Notes: generated by a model from the letters alone, not told the origin. DNA of 57,617 nt from Brachyspira murdochii (GCA_020722965.1 DYJT01000004.1:1-57617), one strand, 5' to 3'. Shown: positions 45,240-55,029, counted from the stretch's first letter. Numbers and translations are program-made.

Positions 45240-47426
45240 ATGGATTACTTTGAACATGAACAGCTAGAAGAAAAACTTTATGATAAAAAGGTCAGTTCTT
45301 TTTTACTCAGATATATAATGAAGTACAAAAAATATGTTCTTATAAGCCTATTTTTAATAATTATTATTACAGGAGTTTCACTTATTGTACCGTATTTTTC
45401 TAAGATTTTTTTAGATAGATATGTCATTAAAGATGGATTTTTAGCATATCCAGAAAAATTAATAGATACTCAAATTTTTTCTCCATCGACCACGGCATTT
45501 ATCTATAAAAAAATCAGAAATGGTATTTTTTTACAAGAAAAAATTTATTATTTTTTCCAATCTGATTTAAGATATTTTTCAAAGAAGGAAATTGAAAAAC
45601 TTAAGGAATATGGAATATTTTCGCCAGATTCATTTGTTTTGATAGAACAAAAGAAGAAACCATCAACAGAATATTTAAATCTTATTAACAAATTTAAAGA
45701 TGATGGATATCTTTTCCAATTTGGAAATAGATATGTTATATATCAATCTTTTTATAAAAAATTGAATCTACAAAAGATTCTTATTATCCGCCAATACGAT
45801 ATTTATCTTATCGCTCAGATAGTTATTTTTATTCTACTGGCTTTTACCATTCAATTTGTGGTAACTTATTATCAGACAATAATATTGCAAAAATTATCTC
45901 AATATTCGATGAGAGACTTAAGGTCCGATCTTTTTAGCAAGATGCTTACTTATGAGGTTTCATATTTTGATTCGAATCCAATTGGTAAGCTTGTTAATAG
46001 GGTTTCTAATGATATCGAAGTTTTAAATGAATTATTCTCAGAAGTTCTGGTATCTCTTTTTCGAGATATCATATTGATTTTAGGCATTATAATATTTATG
46101 TTCTGGCAGAATATATATCTTGCACTCGCTGTATCCATTGTTTTTCCAATAATCGTAATTATAACAATTCTTTTCAGAGTTAAATCTGCGCAGGCTTATA
46201 GGAATGTAAGAACCATTATATCTCAAATAAATGGGTTCTTTTCGGAGACAATCTCAGGTATAAGGATAATTCAACTCTTTTCTGCCGAAAAGAAAAATTA
46301 TAAAAAATTCAATTCTATAAACAATTCTTTATACAAAGCGAATATCAAGCAGATGTATGTATATGCGACATTCAGACCTTTAATTGATTTTTTAAGATGG
46401 TTTACTGTCGCCTCAGTTATCTATTTTGGTACAAGAGGAATTTTAAATAATACCATATCATATGGTTTAATATTTCTTTTTACTCAATATATAGCTAATC
46501 TTTTTGAACCAATCGGAGATTTATCTGAAAAGTTTGATATAATGATATCTGCCAATGCAGCGGGCGAAAAAATTCTTTCTGTTTTTGAAGCAGATGTTAG
46601 ACAGGAAATAGATAGTAGCAAACAGATATTATCTTTTGAGAATCAAATGCTTAAGAAAAATAGATATGAAAGCTATGAAAATTCTATTAGATTCAAAGGA
46701 TTAGTAGAATTTAATCATGTGTGGTTTTCGTATAAAAACGATGAATGGATCTTAAAAGATCTATCCTTTAAAATTGATCCTCAAAAAACTATTGCCATTG
46801 TCGGGGAGACAGGCGCTGGTAAATCGACGATAATATCTTTATTGACTCACTTTTTTGAAATACAAAAAGGAGCTATACTTATAGATGATATTCCTATTTA
46901 TTCGATACCATATAAAATTCTTAGAAAGAATCTAGCAGTTGTTATGCAGGATGTATTTCTTTTTTCAAGATCTGTAAAAGACAATATTATTTTGAATTCT
47001 GAATTTAATAGAGAAAAATATGAAAATGTATGCAGAATGACTCATATAGATAAATTTATCAATAATCTTCCTGCTAAAGAAAACGAAATGGTCATGGAAA
47101 GAGGTGTAACTTTTTCGGCTGGAGAAAGACAACTTTTATCCTTTGCAAGAGCTTTATATTTCGATCCTGCAATACTAATATTGGATGAAGCTACTTCAAA
47201 CATAGATTCTGAAACTGAAAAACTCATTCAGGATGCTATTTCAAATCTTGTTAAAAACAGGACTTCCATTATAATTGCTCATAGGCTTTCTACTATTAAA
47301 AATGCAGATCTAATAATCGTAATTGATAAAGGGAAAATTATAGAAAGCGGGAATCATAATGAGTTAATAATGAAAAAGGGAATATATTTCAATTTATATA
47401 AACTTCAATTCGAAGCAAATTCGTAA
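45240..47426 (+). CDS. ABC exporter subunit 2 (permease-ATPase) with large extracytoplasmic insertion (728 aa)
   Basis: It pairs with the preceding gene. TM1 lies at about 32-55, TM2 at about 188-210, and about 125 charged residues between them (60-185) form an extracytoplasmic domain. Normal exporters have a short loop here; BmrD-type subunits also carry an insertion. The ATPase has Walker A GETGAGKSTII, a proper Walker B (ILILDEATSNID) and switch His (IIAHRLST), but a degenerate signature (FSAGERQLL). This is the expected complement to subunit 1. One active and one degenerate ATP site result. Confidence 0.92.
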   Translation: MDYFEHEQLEEKLYDKKVSSFLLRYIMKYKKYVLISLFLIIIITGVSLIVPYFSKIFLDRYVIKDGFLAYPEKLIDTQIFSPSTTAFIYKKIRNGIFLQEKIYYFFQSDLRYFSKKEIEKLKEYGIFSPDSFVLIEQKKKPSTEYLNLINKFKDDGYLFQFGNRYVIYQSFYKKLNLQKILIIRQYDIYLIAQIVIFILLAFTIQFVVTYYQTIILQKLSQYSMRDLRSDLFSKMLTYEVSYFDSNPIGKLVNRVSNDIEVLNELFSEVLVSLFRDIILILGIIIFMFWQNIYLALAVSIVFPIIVIITILFRVKSAQAYRNVRTIISQINGFFSETISGIRIIQLFSAEKKNYKKFNSINNSLYKANIKQMYVYATFRPLIDFLRWFTVASVIYFGTRGILNNTISYGLIFLFTQYIANLFEPIGDLSEKFDIMISANAAGEKILSVFEADVRQEIDSSKQILSFENQMLKKNRYESYENSIRFKGLVEFNHVWFSYKNDEWILKDLSFKIDPQKTIAIVGETGAGKSTIISLLTHFFEIQKGAILIDDIPIYSIPYKILRKNLAVVMQDVFLFSRSVKDNIILNSEFNREKYENVCRMTHIDKFINNLPAKENEMVMERGVTFSAGERQLLSFARALYFDPAILILDEATSNIDSETEKLIQDAISNLVKNRTSIIIAHRLSTIKNADLIIVIDKGKIIESGNHNELIMKKGIYFNLYKLQFEANS

Positions 47427-47507
47427 ACTTTTATTTTATAAAACCATGAAAATCTACTAAAAAAAAATAGATTAAATAAAATAAAGTAAAAGTAAGAGGA
47501 TAGATAT

Positions 47508-48581
47508 ATGCCAGAAAAAAAATTACAACCAATTAAAAACATATATAATAACATTAGAAACTTAAAACTATTAGATATTGCAGAGCTGAATAATCATTTA
47601 AATCAAATAAAAGAATATATCTCTAAAAAGATTATAACTATTAAAGACTTAATAGAGTATTTTAATGAAAAATATAACTATCCACAAGAAAATTATGAAA
47701 AAGCAAACAAGATCTACGATAAAAAAGAACTCCCCAAAAAACCAGTTTTGGTTCTCTCTGGCGGAGGAGCAAGAGGGATGGCTCATGCGGGGGTTTATAA
47801 AGTATTGAATGATTTAGGGATAAAGCCAGCTGCGATAATAGGTACATCAATTGGCGCTATTGCAGGTTCATTAATTGCCGATGGTTTTTCCGCAATAGAT
47901 ATCTATGATGTCATGTATTCAAATGAAAAGTTATTTAAATTTTTGAAATGGTCCAATCCCCTAATGAGAAAGAAGATTCAACAAAAACTGATTGGATTTT
48001 TAAAAAAATATCTTAGTGCAACAGATTTTGAAAAGCTTAAAATACCACTTTATATTAATGCAGCAGATTTAAAATCCTGTAAACGAGTGATAATGAATAG
48101 AGATGATATCATAACAGCAGTAGTTGGTTCAGCCGCTATTCCATTTATAATTGAATCTGTTAAAAGAGATTCGATGCTTTTAACAGACGGGGGTGTTATA
48201 GATAACTTTTGTATTGATGTCGCAAGAAATATTGATAACGATGGAATTATAATAGTTGATGTTTGCGCCGCAACAGATCCAACATCCTCTATCCAGAGGG
48301 ATTATTTCATGCTTCAATTATCTAAGGATTTGAATGAAATTACTAAATCGTTTGGTAAAAAGATACTACCGATTGAAAGCGAAAAAGATACCTATTCATT
48401 TATCAACAATCTTTTTTATATGATAGCACTTAGAGGAAGCCTTGCCCCAGATTTAAAAGGGGATGAAATAGTTATTACCCCAATGCTTGAGAAGATGAAA
48501 GTATTTGATTTTGATAAAAGAGATTTTGCTTACAATAAGGGTATAGAAGCTGCAAAATTGGTATTTTCGAAATTCCTTTAA
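47508..48581 (+). CDS. Patatin-like phospholipase
   Basis: The catalytic dyad is Ser114 in IIGTSIGAI and Asp227 in TDGGV. The oxyanion loop SGGGARGMAHAG (84-95) is intact. About 75 N-terminal residues are an extra helical region. There is no signal peptide, so it is probably a cytoplasmic or membrane-associated lipid acyl hydrolase of the RssA/NTE-like group. AGAGGA lies close to the ATG. The murC-like gene starts 11 bases downstream. Confidence 0.9.
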   Translation: MPEKKLQPIKNIYNNIRNLKLLDIAELNNHLNQIKEYISKKIITIKDLIEYFNEKYNYPQENYEKANKIYDKKELPKKPVLVLSGGGARGMAHAGVYKVLNDLGIKPAAIIGTSIGAIAGSLIADGFSAIDIYDVMYSNEKLFKFLKWSNPLMRKKIQQKLIGFLKKYLSATDFEKLKIPLYINAADLKSCKRVIMNRDDIITAVVGSAAIPFIIESVKRDSMLLTDGGVIDNFCIDVARNIDNDGIIIVDVCAATDPTSSIQRDYFMLQLSKDLNEITKSFGKKILPIESEKDTYSFINNLFYMIALRGSLAPDLKGDEIVITPMLEKMKVFDFDKRDFAYNKGIEAAKLVFSKFL

Positions 48582-48591
48582 GGTTTTTTAT

Positions 48592-50118
48592 ATGACTTAT
48601 TATTTTAACGAAGATAAAAATATAAGATTGAATAAGACCAAAAATATCGCGAATCTACTTCAAAAGGCAAATTTTATCTATTTTTTAGGCATAGGTGGAA
48701 TTGGAATCTCTGGGCTTGTAAGATTATTTTTGGGTTTGGGTAAAAAGGTTGCAGGTGTAGATCTATATAAAAATGAAACTACCGAGCAATTTGAGGAAAA
48801 TGGGGTAAAAGTTTTTTATCAACATAAAAAAGAGAATATAGATGAAATTTTACAAAAGCATAAGAAGATAGATGTAGTAATTTTTTCACCTGCTATTAAT
48901 GATGATAATATTGAGCTTAAATATTTAAAAGAAAAGCAAATTCCTTGTATTTCTTATGGAGAAGCTCTTTCTTTTTTTGTTAACTCATTTAATTCTATTT
49001 CTGTATGTGGAACACATGGAAAAAGTTCTACTACCGCAATATTATCTGAAGTATTGATAGATAAAGGTTTAAATCTGGCTTTTCTTTGTGGAGCAATTTT
49101 AAAAAAATTTAATTCAAATGCCATTTACAATAAAAATCCAGACTATTTTATTGCAGAATCTTGTGAATATAAGGAAACATTTTTAAATTTTTTCCCAAAC
49201 AATGCAATAATACCATCATTGGAAGTCGATCATCTGGATTATTATAAAACAGAGGAAAATTATCTATCTTCTTTTAAGGCATTTGTCAATCAGATAAAAA
49301 ATGGTGTTCTTGTAATGCGAATTGAAACTGATCTCGAAATAAGACTCTATGAATATTCAAAGCAGTTAAAAAATATAGATAAAATATTTGTTTATTTTTG
49401 TTCAAAAATTAATGAAGATGAGAAAAGATATAACTTTAATGAAGGGCAGATTTATTTCAAATATCTTTATGATGAAAAAACTCCTTTTTCCCTTACTATT
49501 GAAGAAAAAAAGATTATAAATAAAAAGCAAATAAGTATAGATAAGATATCTTTGACTATTCCTATACCATCTGGGGAATATGCTGCAAATTTCACGGGAG
49601 TTATTGCATTTTTAATTTCACAAAACCTTTTTAGTGAAGAAATTAAAAAGATAATAAAGAATTACAGCGGAATCAAAAGAAGATTCGATATAATTGGTTT
49701 TGATAAAAACAACAACATCGTTATAAGTGATTATGCTCATCATCCTTCCGAAATTGAAACATTAATTAAAATTGCAAAATTAAAATTTCCTGATAAAAAA
49801 AGATTGCTTATTTTCCAGGCTCATCAGCATTCTCGAACTAGATTATTGCTAAATGAATTTTTGAATTTGTTTAAAAATGTTGAGCAACTTATAATTTTAC
49901 CGATTTACAGGCAAAGAGATAGTGAACAAGATTATAAACTTATGTCATCGCAGATTTTTTACAATGAAGTAAAGAAAGTAAACCCAAACTCGATATATTT
50001 TGAAGATTTAAATGAATTATATTCATTTTTATCCAAGAAAAATGGACTTGTTTTTTTATTTACCGGTGCAGGTACAATAGATAATTTTGCTAGAGAATAC
50101 TTAACTAAAACAAAGTAA
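48592..50118 (+). CDS. murC: UDP-N-acetylmuramate-L-alanine ligase
   Basis: It adds L-alanine to UDP-MurNAc in peptidoglycan synthesis. FLGIGGIGISGLVRLFL is the N-terminal Rossmann part, SVCGTHGKSSTTA the ATP-binding loop, LEVDHLDYY the central motif and SDYAHHPSEIETLI the C-terminal motif. The length of 508 is slightly above the usual 450-490. Mpl, a recycling paralogue, is the main alternative. It is unusual in that no other cell-wall synthesis genes adjoin it; a lipoprotein gene follows. Confidence 0.88.
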   Translation: MTYYFNEDKNIRLNKTKNIANLLQKANFIYFLGIGGIGISGLVRLFLGLGKKVAGVDLYKNETTEQFEENGVKVFYQHKKENIDEILQKHKKIDVVIFSPAINDDNIELKYLKEKQIPCISYGEALSFFVNSFNSISVCGTHGKSSTTAILSEVLIDKGLNLAFLCGAILKKFNSNAIYNKNPDYFIAESCEYKETFLNFFPNNAIIPSLEVDHLDYYKTEENYLSSFKAFVNQIKNGVLVMRIETDLEIRLYEYSKQLKNIDKIFVYFCSKINEDEKRYNFNEGQIYFKYLYDEKTPFSLTIEEKKIINKKQISIDKISLTIPIPSGEYAANFTGVIAFLISQNLFSEEIKKIIKNYSGIKRRFDIIGFDKNNNIVISDYAHHPSEIETLIKIAKLKFPDKKRLLIFQAHQHSRTRLLLNEFLNLFKNVEQLIILPIYRQRDSEQDYKLMSSQIFYNEVKKVNPNSIYFEDLNELYSFLSKKNGLVFLFTGAGTIDNFAREYLTKTK

Positions 50119-50128
50119 AGGGGTTTAA

Positions 50129-50578
50129 GTGAAAAAGGGTAATTTTTATTCAAAAGTTTTTCTAATTTTAATAATTTTAATGACTTTTAGCTCATGTCAG
50201 AAAGATCAAAAAGAGATTAAATACAGCGATATAGCTTATTTTGCTGAACCTGTAATCCAGGACTTTTGTGCAGGTTTTGAAAAAAATGATTACAAGGAAT
50301 TTGCATATTATTTTAGTCTATATTTTTCAAAACCAATCCCTTCTGAAAGTCTTGAACAGCTTTTATCCAGGATTGGTAATACCATCGGGACCTATATTCC
50401 ACAGTCTCTTTCTTATAAAAATGTCTTTCGAAGAAAAAATAATTACACAGTTATCTATACAGCATCATTTTCACTTGAGAATAAGCCAGTAACAATAACT
50501 TTTAATTTTGAAAAAACACAAAATGAATTTAAACTATCTAGTTTTAATGTCGATTCACCAAAGTTAAAAAACAAATAA
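50129..50578 (+). CDS. Hypothetical lipoprotein (149 aa)
   Basis: It begins with GTG (AAGGGG about seven bases upstream). The signal peptide is followed by lipobox FSSC at about residues 20-23. The mature part has a helical first half (VIQDFCAGFEKNDYKEFAYY) and then strand-rich sequence, a layout like NTF2-fold or DUF-type lipoproteins. No firm family is recognised. It sits between murC and a membrane protein, probably cotranscribed. Confidence 0.72.
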   Translation: MKKGNFYSKVFLILIILMTFSSCQKDQKEIKYSDIAYFAEPVIQDFCAGFEKNDYKEFAYYFSLYFSKPIPSESLEQLLSRIGNTIGTYIPQSLSYKNVFRRKNNYTVIYTASFSLENKPVTITFNFEKTQNEFKLSSFNVDSPKLKNK

Positions 50579-50594
50579 AAAAATAGGAAGCAAC

Positions 50595-51188
50595 ATGAAA
50601 AAAACGATTTTATTGTCTATTCTTGCATTTTTTTTGGGGGCTTTTTCATTTTTATCAGTTCGCTATATTCAAGCGCCATTGCAGAATATTTTAATTAATA
50701 GTAATTTTTTTTACAAATTAAATTCTCTTTTTTTAATGGCATTAATCTATGGATTTATATCTGCAGTTGTCCAGCGTTCATTTACATTTATTGCAGCTAG
50801 CTTTTCTAACACTTATGCTCTTGCAGGATTTTTAAGTGGAATAGGATTTGGTATTACAGAGACAGCTTACTATTTAATCCCTTACATTGCATCATTTGGA
50901 ATAAAATTTATACTTAGTTACGAATTTATTTCGAGAATCTTTTCGATACTTTTTAATGGAAGTTGCACAGGTATTATAATGATTGGACTTTCTGAAAAGA
51001 AATTTATTCATTATTTTGTTCCGATTTTATTTATCCATACAACACTTTCAGGTTTATCTGTTTTTGTGCAGTTAAATAAGATAATGCAATTTTCTTTTGT
51101 AGCAATTTCTGTAATTATCTCAATAGTTTTATTTATTTACTTTATGATAATAAGTAAAAAAATAAAAATAATATTAAAAGGAGAATAG
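50595..51188 (+). CDS. Hypothetical polytopic membrane protein (197 aa)
   Basis: About six hydrophobic spans are visible (roughly 5-25, 40-62, 72-95, 112-134, 140-158 and 166-188). A central GIGFGITETAYYLIPY and a polar tail (KKIKIILKGE) are noticeable. No family is recognised; a PrsW- or YhfC-like intramembrane protein was considered, but the required glutamate motifs are not clear. GGAAG lies before the ATG. The SurA-N-like gene starts eight bases downstream. Confidence 0.7.
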   Translation: MKKTILLSILAFFLGAFSFLSVRYIQAPLQNILINSNFFYKLNSLFLMALIYGFISAVVQRSFTFIAASFSNTYALAGFLSGIGFGITETAYYLIPYIASFGIKFILSYEFISRIFSILFNGSCTGIIMIGLSEKKFIHYFVPILFIHTTLSGLSVFVQLNKIMQFSFVAISVIISIVLFIYFMIISKKIKIILKGE

Positions 51189-51195
51189 CTTAATA

Positions 51196-51831
51196 ATGAA
51201 TTTGGAAGATAAAAAGGATAAAGTGGTATGCATAATAGATGGATATCCTATAACAATCGATGATGTTTACGAAACTTATCAACTTTTTATTGATGATATT
51301 TTTAATGAAGATCCTGAAACTGTATTAACGCAAGAAGAGAAGAATGATTTGCTAAATGAATCTTTATACACCTTAATCGATGAAAGACTAATATACCTGG
51401 ATGCGAAAAAAAATAATATTACAGTATCTGATCAAGAGATAAATTCTGAAATACTAGAGTTTACAAAGAAATTTAATGAAGATCTTCCTTTAGAGATAAT
51501 ATTAGAAGAAAGAGGGTATAATATCGAGATTTTTAAGCAAAAATTATATCAAGAATTAACAGTTAAAAAGATGCTCGATATCGTTATACCCAAAAATACT
51601 CTTTCGGATCAAGATATCTGGGAATATTATCAGCAGCATAAAGATCAGCTTGATGATAAAGAGAAAAAAGAAGAAGAAAAGACATTTGAAAAGGTTACTG
51701 GTGAACTAAGAGAAGTTTTTGAGGAAATGATATTCGTCGATCTTTACATTAAATATGTGGAAACGCTTTTTGAGAAAGCACAGGTGATATTTAATGAAAC
51801 AAACTGTAAAACCCTTTTTCAGAAAAGGTGA
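51196..51831 (+). CDS. SurA N-terminal-like chaperone protein without PPIase domain
   Basis: The 211 residues resemble the SurA/trigger-factor-type helical chaperone domain: CIIDGYPITIDDVYETYQ at the start, then LLNESLYTLIDERLIYLDAK and KKNNITVSDQEINSEILEF. A signal peptide is absent and there is no parvulin domain. It may act in the cytoplasm, unlike SurA itself. The region near 150-170 is very acidic and lysine-rich (DKEKKEEEKTFEK). Its end overlaps the NusG-II-domain gene by 38 bases. Confidence 0.7.
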   Translation: MNLEDKKDKVVCIIDGYPITIDDVYETYQLFIDDIFNEDPETVLTQEEKNDLLNESLYTLIDERLIYLDAKKNNITVSDQEINSEILEFTKKFNEDLPLEIILEERGYNIEIFKQKLYQELTVKKMLDIVIPKNTLSDQDIWEYYQQHKDQLDDKEKKEEEKTFEKVTGELREVFEEMIFVDLYIKYVETLFEKAQVIFNETNCKTLFQKR

Positions 51832-52186
51832 TTTAATTTTATACATATTCATAATTGTTATAACATTAATCCCTTTTATTTTCCCGGTTTTTAATCACAG
51901 CATTTTCAATAGTAAAAAGGCAGATCCAGAATTTGTTGAAATTAACTATAAGGGTAATGTAAATAGATATGATATTAATGAAGACAGGGTTATAGAATTA
52001 AAAAATGGAGCTATTATTATTGAAATTAAGGACAAAAAGGTCAGAATCAGGCAATCTGATTGTCACGACAAACTATGTGTTAAAAAAGGATGGATCTCTA
52101 AAATAGGAGAGTTTATAATCTGTATGCCAAACAAGCTGGAAGTAAAATTAACAGGCGAAGAAATTTATGACAGCATTACCTGGTGA
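51794..52186 (+). CDS. NusG domain II-type membrane-anchored protein
   Basis: One membrane span (about 14-34) is followed by a small beta domain with the family's typical pattern: FVEINYKGNVNRYDI, an IRQSDCHDKLCVKKGWI segment with the two conserved cysteines, and FIICMPNKLEVKL. The domain lies outside the cytoplasm. This family usually precedes a Gx transporter gene, as here (20-base overlap). Function is not known; a link with isoprenoid or redox metabolism has been suggested from gene neighbourhoods. Confidence 0.85.
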   Translation: MKQTVKPFFRKGDLILYIFIIVITLIPFIFPVFNHSIFNSKKADPEFVEINYKGNVNRYDINEDRVIELKNGAIIIEIKDKKVRIRQSDCHDKLCVKKGWISKIGEFIICMPNKLEVKLTGEEIYDSITW

Positions 52187-52703
52187 AAGAAAAATCTTAA
52201 TTTTCGAGGATCAAAGATATATTTTATTCTTTGCAATTATCTCTGCAATATTTAGTTTTGTCGAATCGGTTATGCCAAGACCTTTTATATTTATAAAAAT
52301 AGGCCTTGCTTATATACCTATTCTTCTAATAATAGATAAGATTAAAACTATAAATATTTTATTAGTAATCCTACTGAAATCGATTATTACTGGATTTTTT
52401 TCTGGTACATTATTCTCCTTTACCGGTTTGTTATCTATTATAGGGTCTTTTGGTTCTATCTTTGCCTATCTTTTAATAAAACCTTTTTTAAGTGAAATTT
52501 CAAAAGTAGCTATTTCTATCTGGCTTTCAATATTTACAAATTTATTTCAGATTGTTTTTTATGGTTTTTTTATAATCAAAGATATAAATTTGTTTAAATT
52601 AGTACCAATTTTTAATTTAATCTCTGTCTTGACCGGTTTTTTTACCGCTTTAATAGCGATTCAAATAGAAAATAGATATCTTGAAATAAAATTTATAAGC
52701 TGA
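52167..52703 (+). CDS. Gx transporter family membrane protein (heptaprenyl diphosphate synthase component I-like)
   Basis: Five or six spans are visible. SAIFSFVESVMPRPFIFIKIGLA (first part only, about 28-50) is the family signature, with the VES and RP residues, and TGFFSGTLFSFTGLLSIIGS follows. At 178 residues it is family-typical. It overlaps the NusG-II gene by 20 bases, the conserved arrangement of this pair. Annotated relatives are called component I of heptaprenyl diphosphate synthase, but transport of a small molecule is equally possible. Confidence 0.83.
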   Translation: MTALPGERKILIFEDQRYILFFAIISAIFSFVESVMPRPFIFIKIGLAYIPILLIIDKIKTINILLVILLKSIITGFFSGTLFSFTGLLSIIGSFGSIFAYLLIKPFLSEISKVAISIWLSIFTNLFQIVFYGFFIIKDINLFKLVPIFNLISVLTGFFTALIAIQIENRYLEIKFIS

Positions 52704-52756
52704 ATTAGATTAAGATAGAAAAAATAAATTTTGAAAAAAATAAAATAGAAATTTCC

Positions 52757-54976
52757 ATGTCTTTTAGTGAATTTAAAGTTGAAAAAAATACAATTTCAAT
52801 AGCGATAACAGATTTAATCAACTCATTTTATAATGCAAAGGAATTTTTAAGTTTAGATATAGCAAGCGATTCAAAGAAGGTTTTCGAAATTGAAAATCTT
52901 GATTCAAATGATACTCATAAAATGTTTTTCAATAAATATCCCTTAAAAGATGCCTTATATGAATTTCCAGTAGATTATAAATTTAATTACAAGGATATCT
53001 TTATCAATCTATCTGGCAGGGCAGATGCTTTTCAAAAAGAAGAAGGTATTTTATATGAACTAAAAGTAACGCAAAGCTTTCAAAATATTGATCTTTTTAA
53101 AATGCAACTTTTTCTATATGCATATATCTTAAAAAAGAAAAAATATAATATCAAAAAATTAATGTTGTTAATAGCATCTACTAAGGAAAAAGTTCAGAAT
53201 GAATTTGAATATGCTTATGAGCATAAAAAGATCTATGATAAGATAAAAAAATTATTCGCATTTTTATATGATCTTTATCTTTTCGAAATATCAAAAAATA
53301 AAAATAAAAATATAGAAGCAGTTTTTCCCTATCCTGAAAAAAAGCCAATTCAGAACGATATAATATCAAACATAATAAATAGTGATAGGCAGATTACCTT
53401 TATAGAAGCGCCATTTGCAAGTGGGAAAACATCCGCCGTGCTTTATGCTCTAGCCAAAAAATACAATTTCGCTCAAATTCATTATTTTACATCGAGAAAT
53501 ATACAAAAAAAGCAGGTTTATGATGAAGGTGAAAAAATAGGGTATAAAGCTATCATTAGAAACTCTTTCGTTGATACCTGTAAAAAAAACTACTCTTTTT
53601 GTAAAAAATTTGATTGTAATTTTTATAAATATCCTTTTACAAAATATTCTATTTTTAATAAAACAGGTTGTCCTGTAATTTATGATAGATTGTTTTACGG
53701 TGTTTTTGACCTAATAATTTGCGATTACAACTATCTGCTTTTTAATGCTTTAATTAAGAAAAAAGAGACGATCTGCGTAATTGATGAATATCATTCTTTT
53801 TTAAATAGATTGGCAAACTTCTTTTCAATTTCAATAACTGCTGATGAAATAAAAAGATTAAAAGAAATTTTATTTACAAAATATAAAAGACTTGAAAAAA
53901 GCTATTCAGTATTGTTCGAGATGGATGAATTTTTATTTCAACAAGATGAGATGAAAACAAAGGGTAATCATATCGATGAAATTATAAGTCCACTGGATCT
54001 GAATTTTTTGAATTCAATATTATTAGCCATAAAGCAAACCATATTATATATTCAAGACAATATTAATAAAGATTTAAGAGAATTTGAGAGTGAAATCTAT
54101 CCCTTTTTCCAAAAGCTAAATTTAATAGCCGAACTTTATTCATTTCAAATGGTTATTTCTTACTCAAAGGCTAAAAATGAAAAGATTTTTACATATAGAT
54201 CAATGAAGTTTATACTTGAAAAAATTCTATCTGGTTATAGCAGGGTAATCGGAATTTCGGCTACACTCGAACCAAAAGAATTACTTTACCATGTCCATGA
54301 AAAAAATAATTTTGAAATTTATAGTCAAAATCAGCCAAAAAAACTGAGGGTCTATATTTCAAGTAAAATAGAGACTATTTACAAAAAAAGGCTATCGAAT
54401 GCTTTTTCTATAGGAAAAGAGATAAATAATATATTAAAAATCGAAAATATTGACAAACGCTTATTAAATAAATCAATATTAATATTTTTCCCATCCTATG
54501 AGTTCATTAAAATTGTAGAGATTTTCATCAATGGTAATGATTTAGACAAGATTCTTGTAACCAAAAATTCAGGCTATTCATCAAATTCATTAAGGATTTT
54601 TGATAGCGAGATAGAACATATAGAGCCTTTCTTTATCAAAGATAAAATTCATCTATTGTTTTTCCCTTATCGTTCAATTATTCAGGAAGGAGCAAATTTG
54701 AGCTTTGATATTGCCGGTGGCATATGTGTTGGGATACCATTTCGGGTTCCAGACAATCAATATTTGACTCAATCTATACTTATCGAAGAATATTCCCAAA
54801 ACTCTTTCGAAATTTTATCGCTTTTCCCTGCCTTAAATGATCTTCTTCAATCAAGTGGAAGAATAGGAAGAAAAGATGATGCAGATAATTTTATCTATTT
54901 TATTGGGAAAGAGTATTTAAATGAAAAGATTTATGAGAATATTTTGAACTTTTATTTTAATGTTAAATTAATTTGA
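52757..54976 (+). CDS. PD-(D/E)XK nuclease fused to an Fe-S XPD/DinG-type helicase (739 aa)
   Basis: Residues about 1-170 carry a RecB/Cas4-like nuclease core: D90 (SGRAD), E101 and K103 (YELK), and Q117/Y121 (QLFLY, the QxxxY motif). The helicase follows, with Walker A EAPFASGKT (217-225), DEAH-type IDEYH (342-346) and a final motif VI QSSGRIGRKDDAD. Between Walker A and B, C275, C282, C287 and C305 are placed as in the [4Fe-4S] domain of XPD and DinG. The protein thus probably unwinds 5'-3' and cuts DNA. It lies in an ordinary operon context, not in a defence island. Confidence 0.85.
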   Translation: MSFSEFKVEKNTISIAITDLINSFYNAKEFLSLDIASDSKKVFEIENLDSNDTHKMFFNKYPLKDALYEFPVDYKFNYKDIFINLSGRADAFQKEEGILYELKVTQSFQNIDLFKMQLFLYAYILKKKKYNIKKLMLLIASTKEKVQNEFEYAYEHKKIYDKIKKLFAFLYDLYLFEISKNKNKNIEAVFPYPEKKPIQNDIISNIINSDRQITFIEAPFASGKTSAVLYALAKKYNFAQIHYFTSRNIQKKQVYDEGEKIGYKAIIRNSFVDTCKKNYSFCKKFDCNFYKYPFTKYSIFNKTGCPVIYDRLFYGVFDLIICDYNYLLFNALIKKKETICVIDEYHSFLNRLANFFSISITADEIKRLKEILFTKYKRLEKSYSVLFEMDEFLFQQDEMKTKGNHIDEIISPLDLNFLNSILLAIKQTILYIQDNINKDLREFESEIYPFFQKLNLIAELYSFQMVISYSKAKNEKIFTYRSMKFILEKILSGYSRVIGISATLEPKELLYHVHEKNNFEIYSQNQPKKLRVYISSKIETIYKKRLSNAFSIGKEINNILKIENIDKRLLNKSILIFFPSYEFIKIVEIFINGNDLDKILVTKNSGYSSNSLRIFDSEIEHIEPFFIKDKIHLLFFPYRSIIQEGANLSFDIAGGICVGIPFRVPDNQYLTQSILIEEYSQNSFEILSLFPALNDLLQSSGRIGRKDDADNFIYFIGKEYLNEKIYENILNFYFNVKLI

Positions 54977-55029
54977 AATTTTTATTGATAAAATTACCAT
55001 TTTTTTATATATTTTTATTGGAGGTAAAG

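Noticed and set aside
52757-54976. Reading the nuclease-helicase as part of a CRISPR or prokaryotic Argonaute defence locus
   Set aside because: The flanking genes are housekeeping or metabolic; no cas, Argonaute, toxin or phage gene is nearby.
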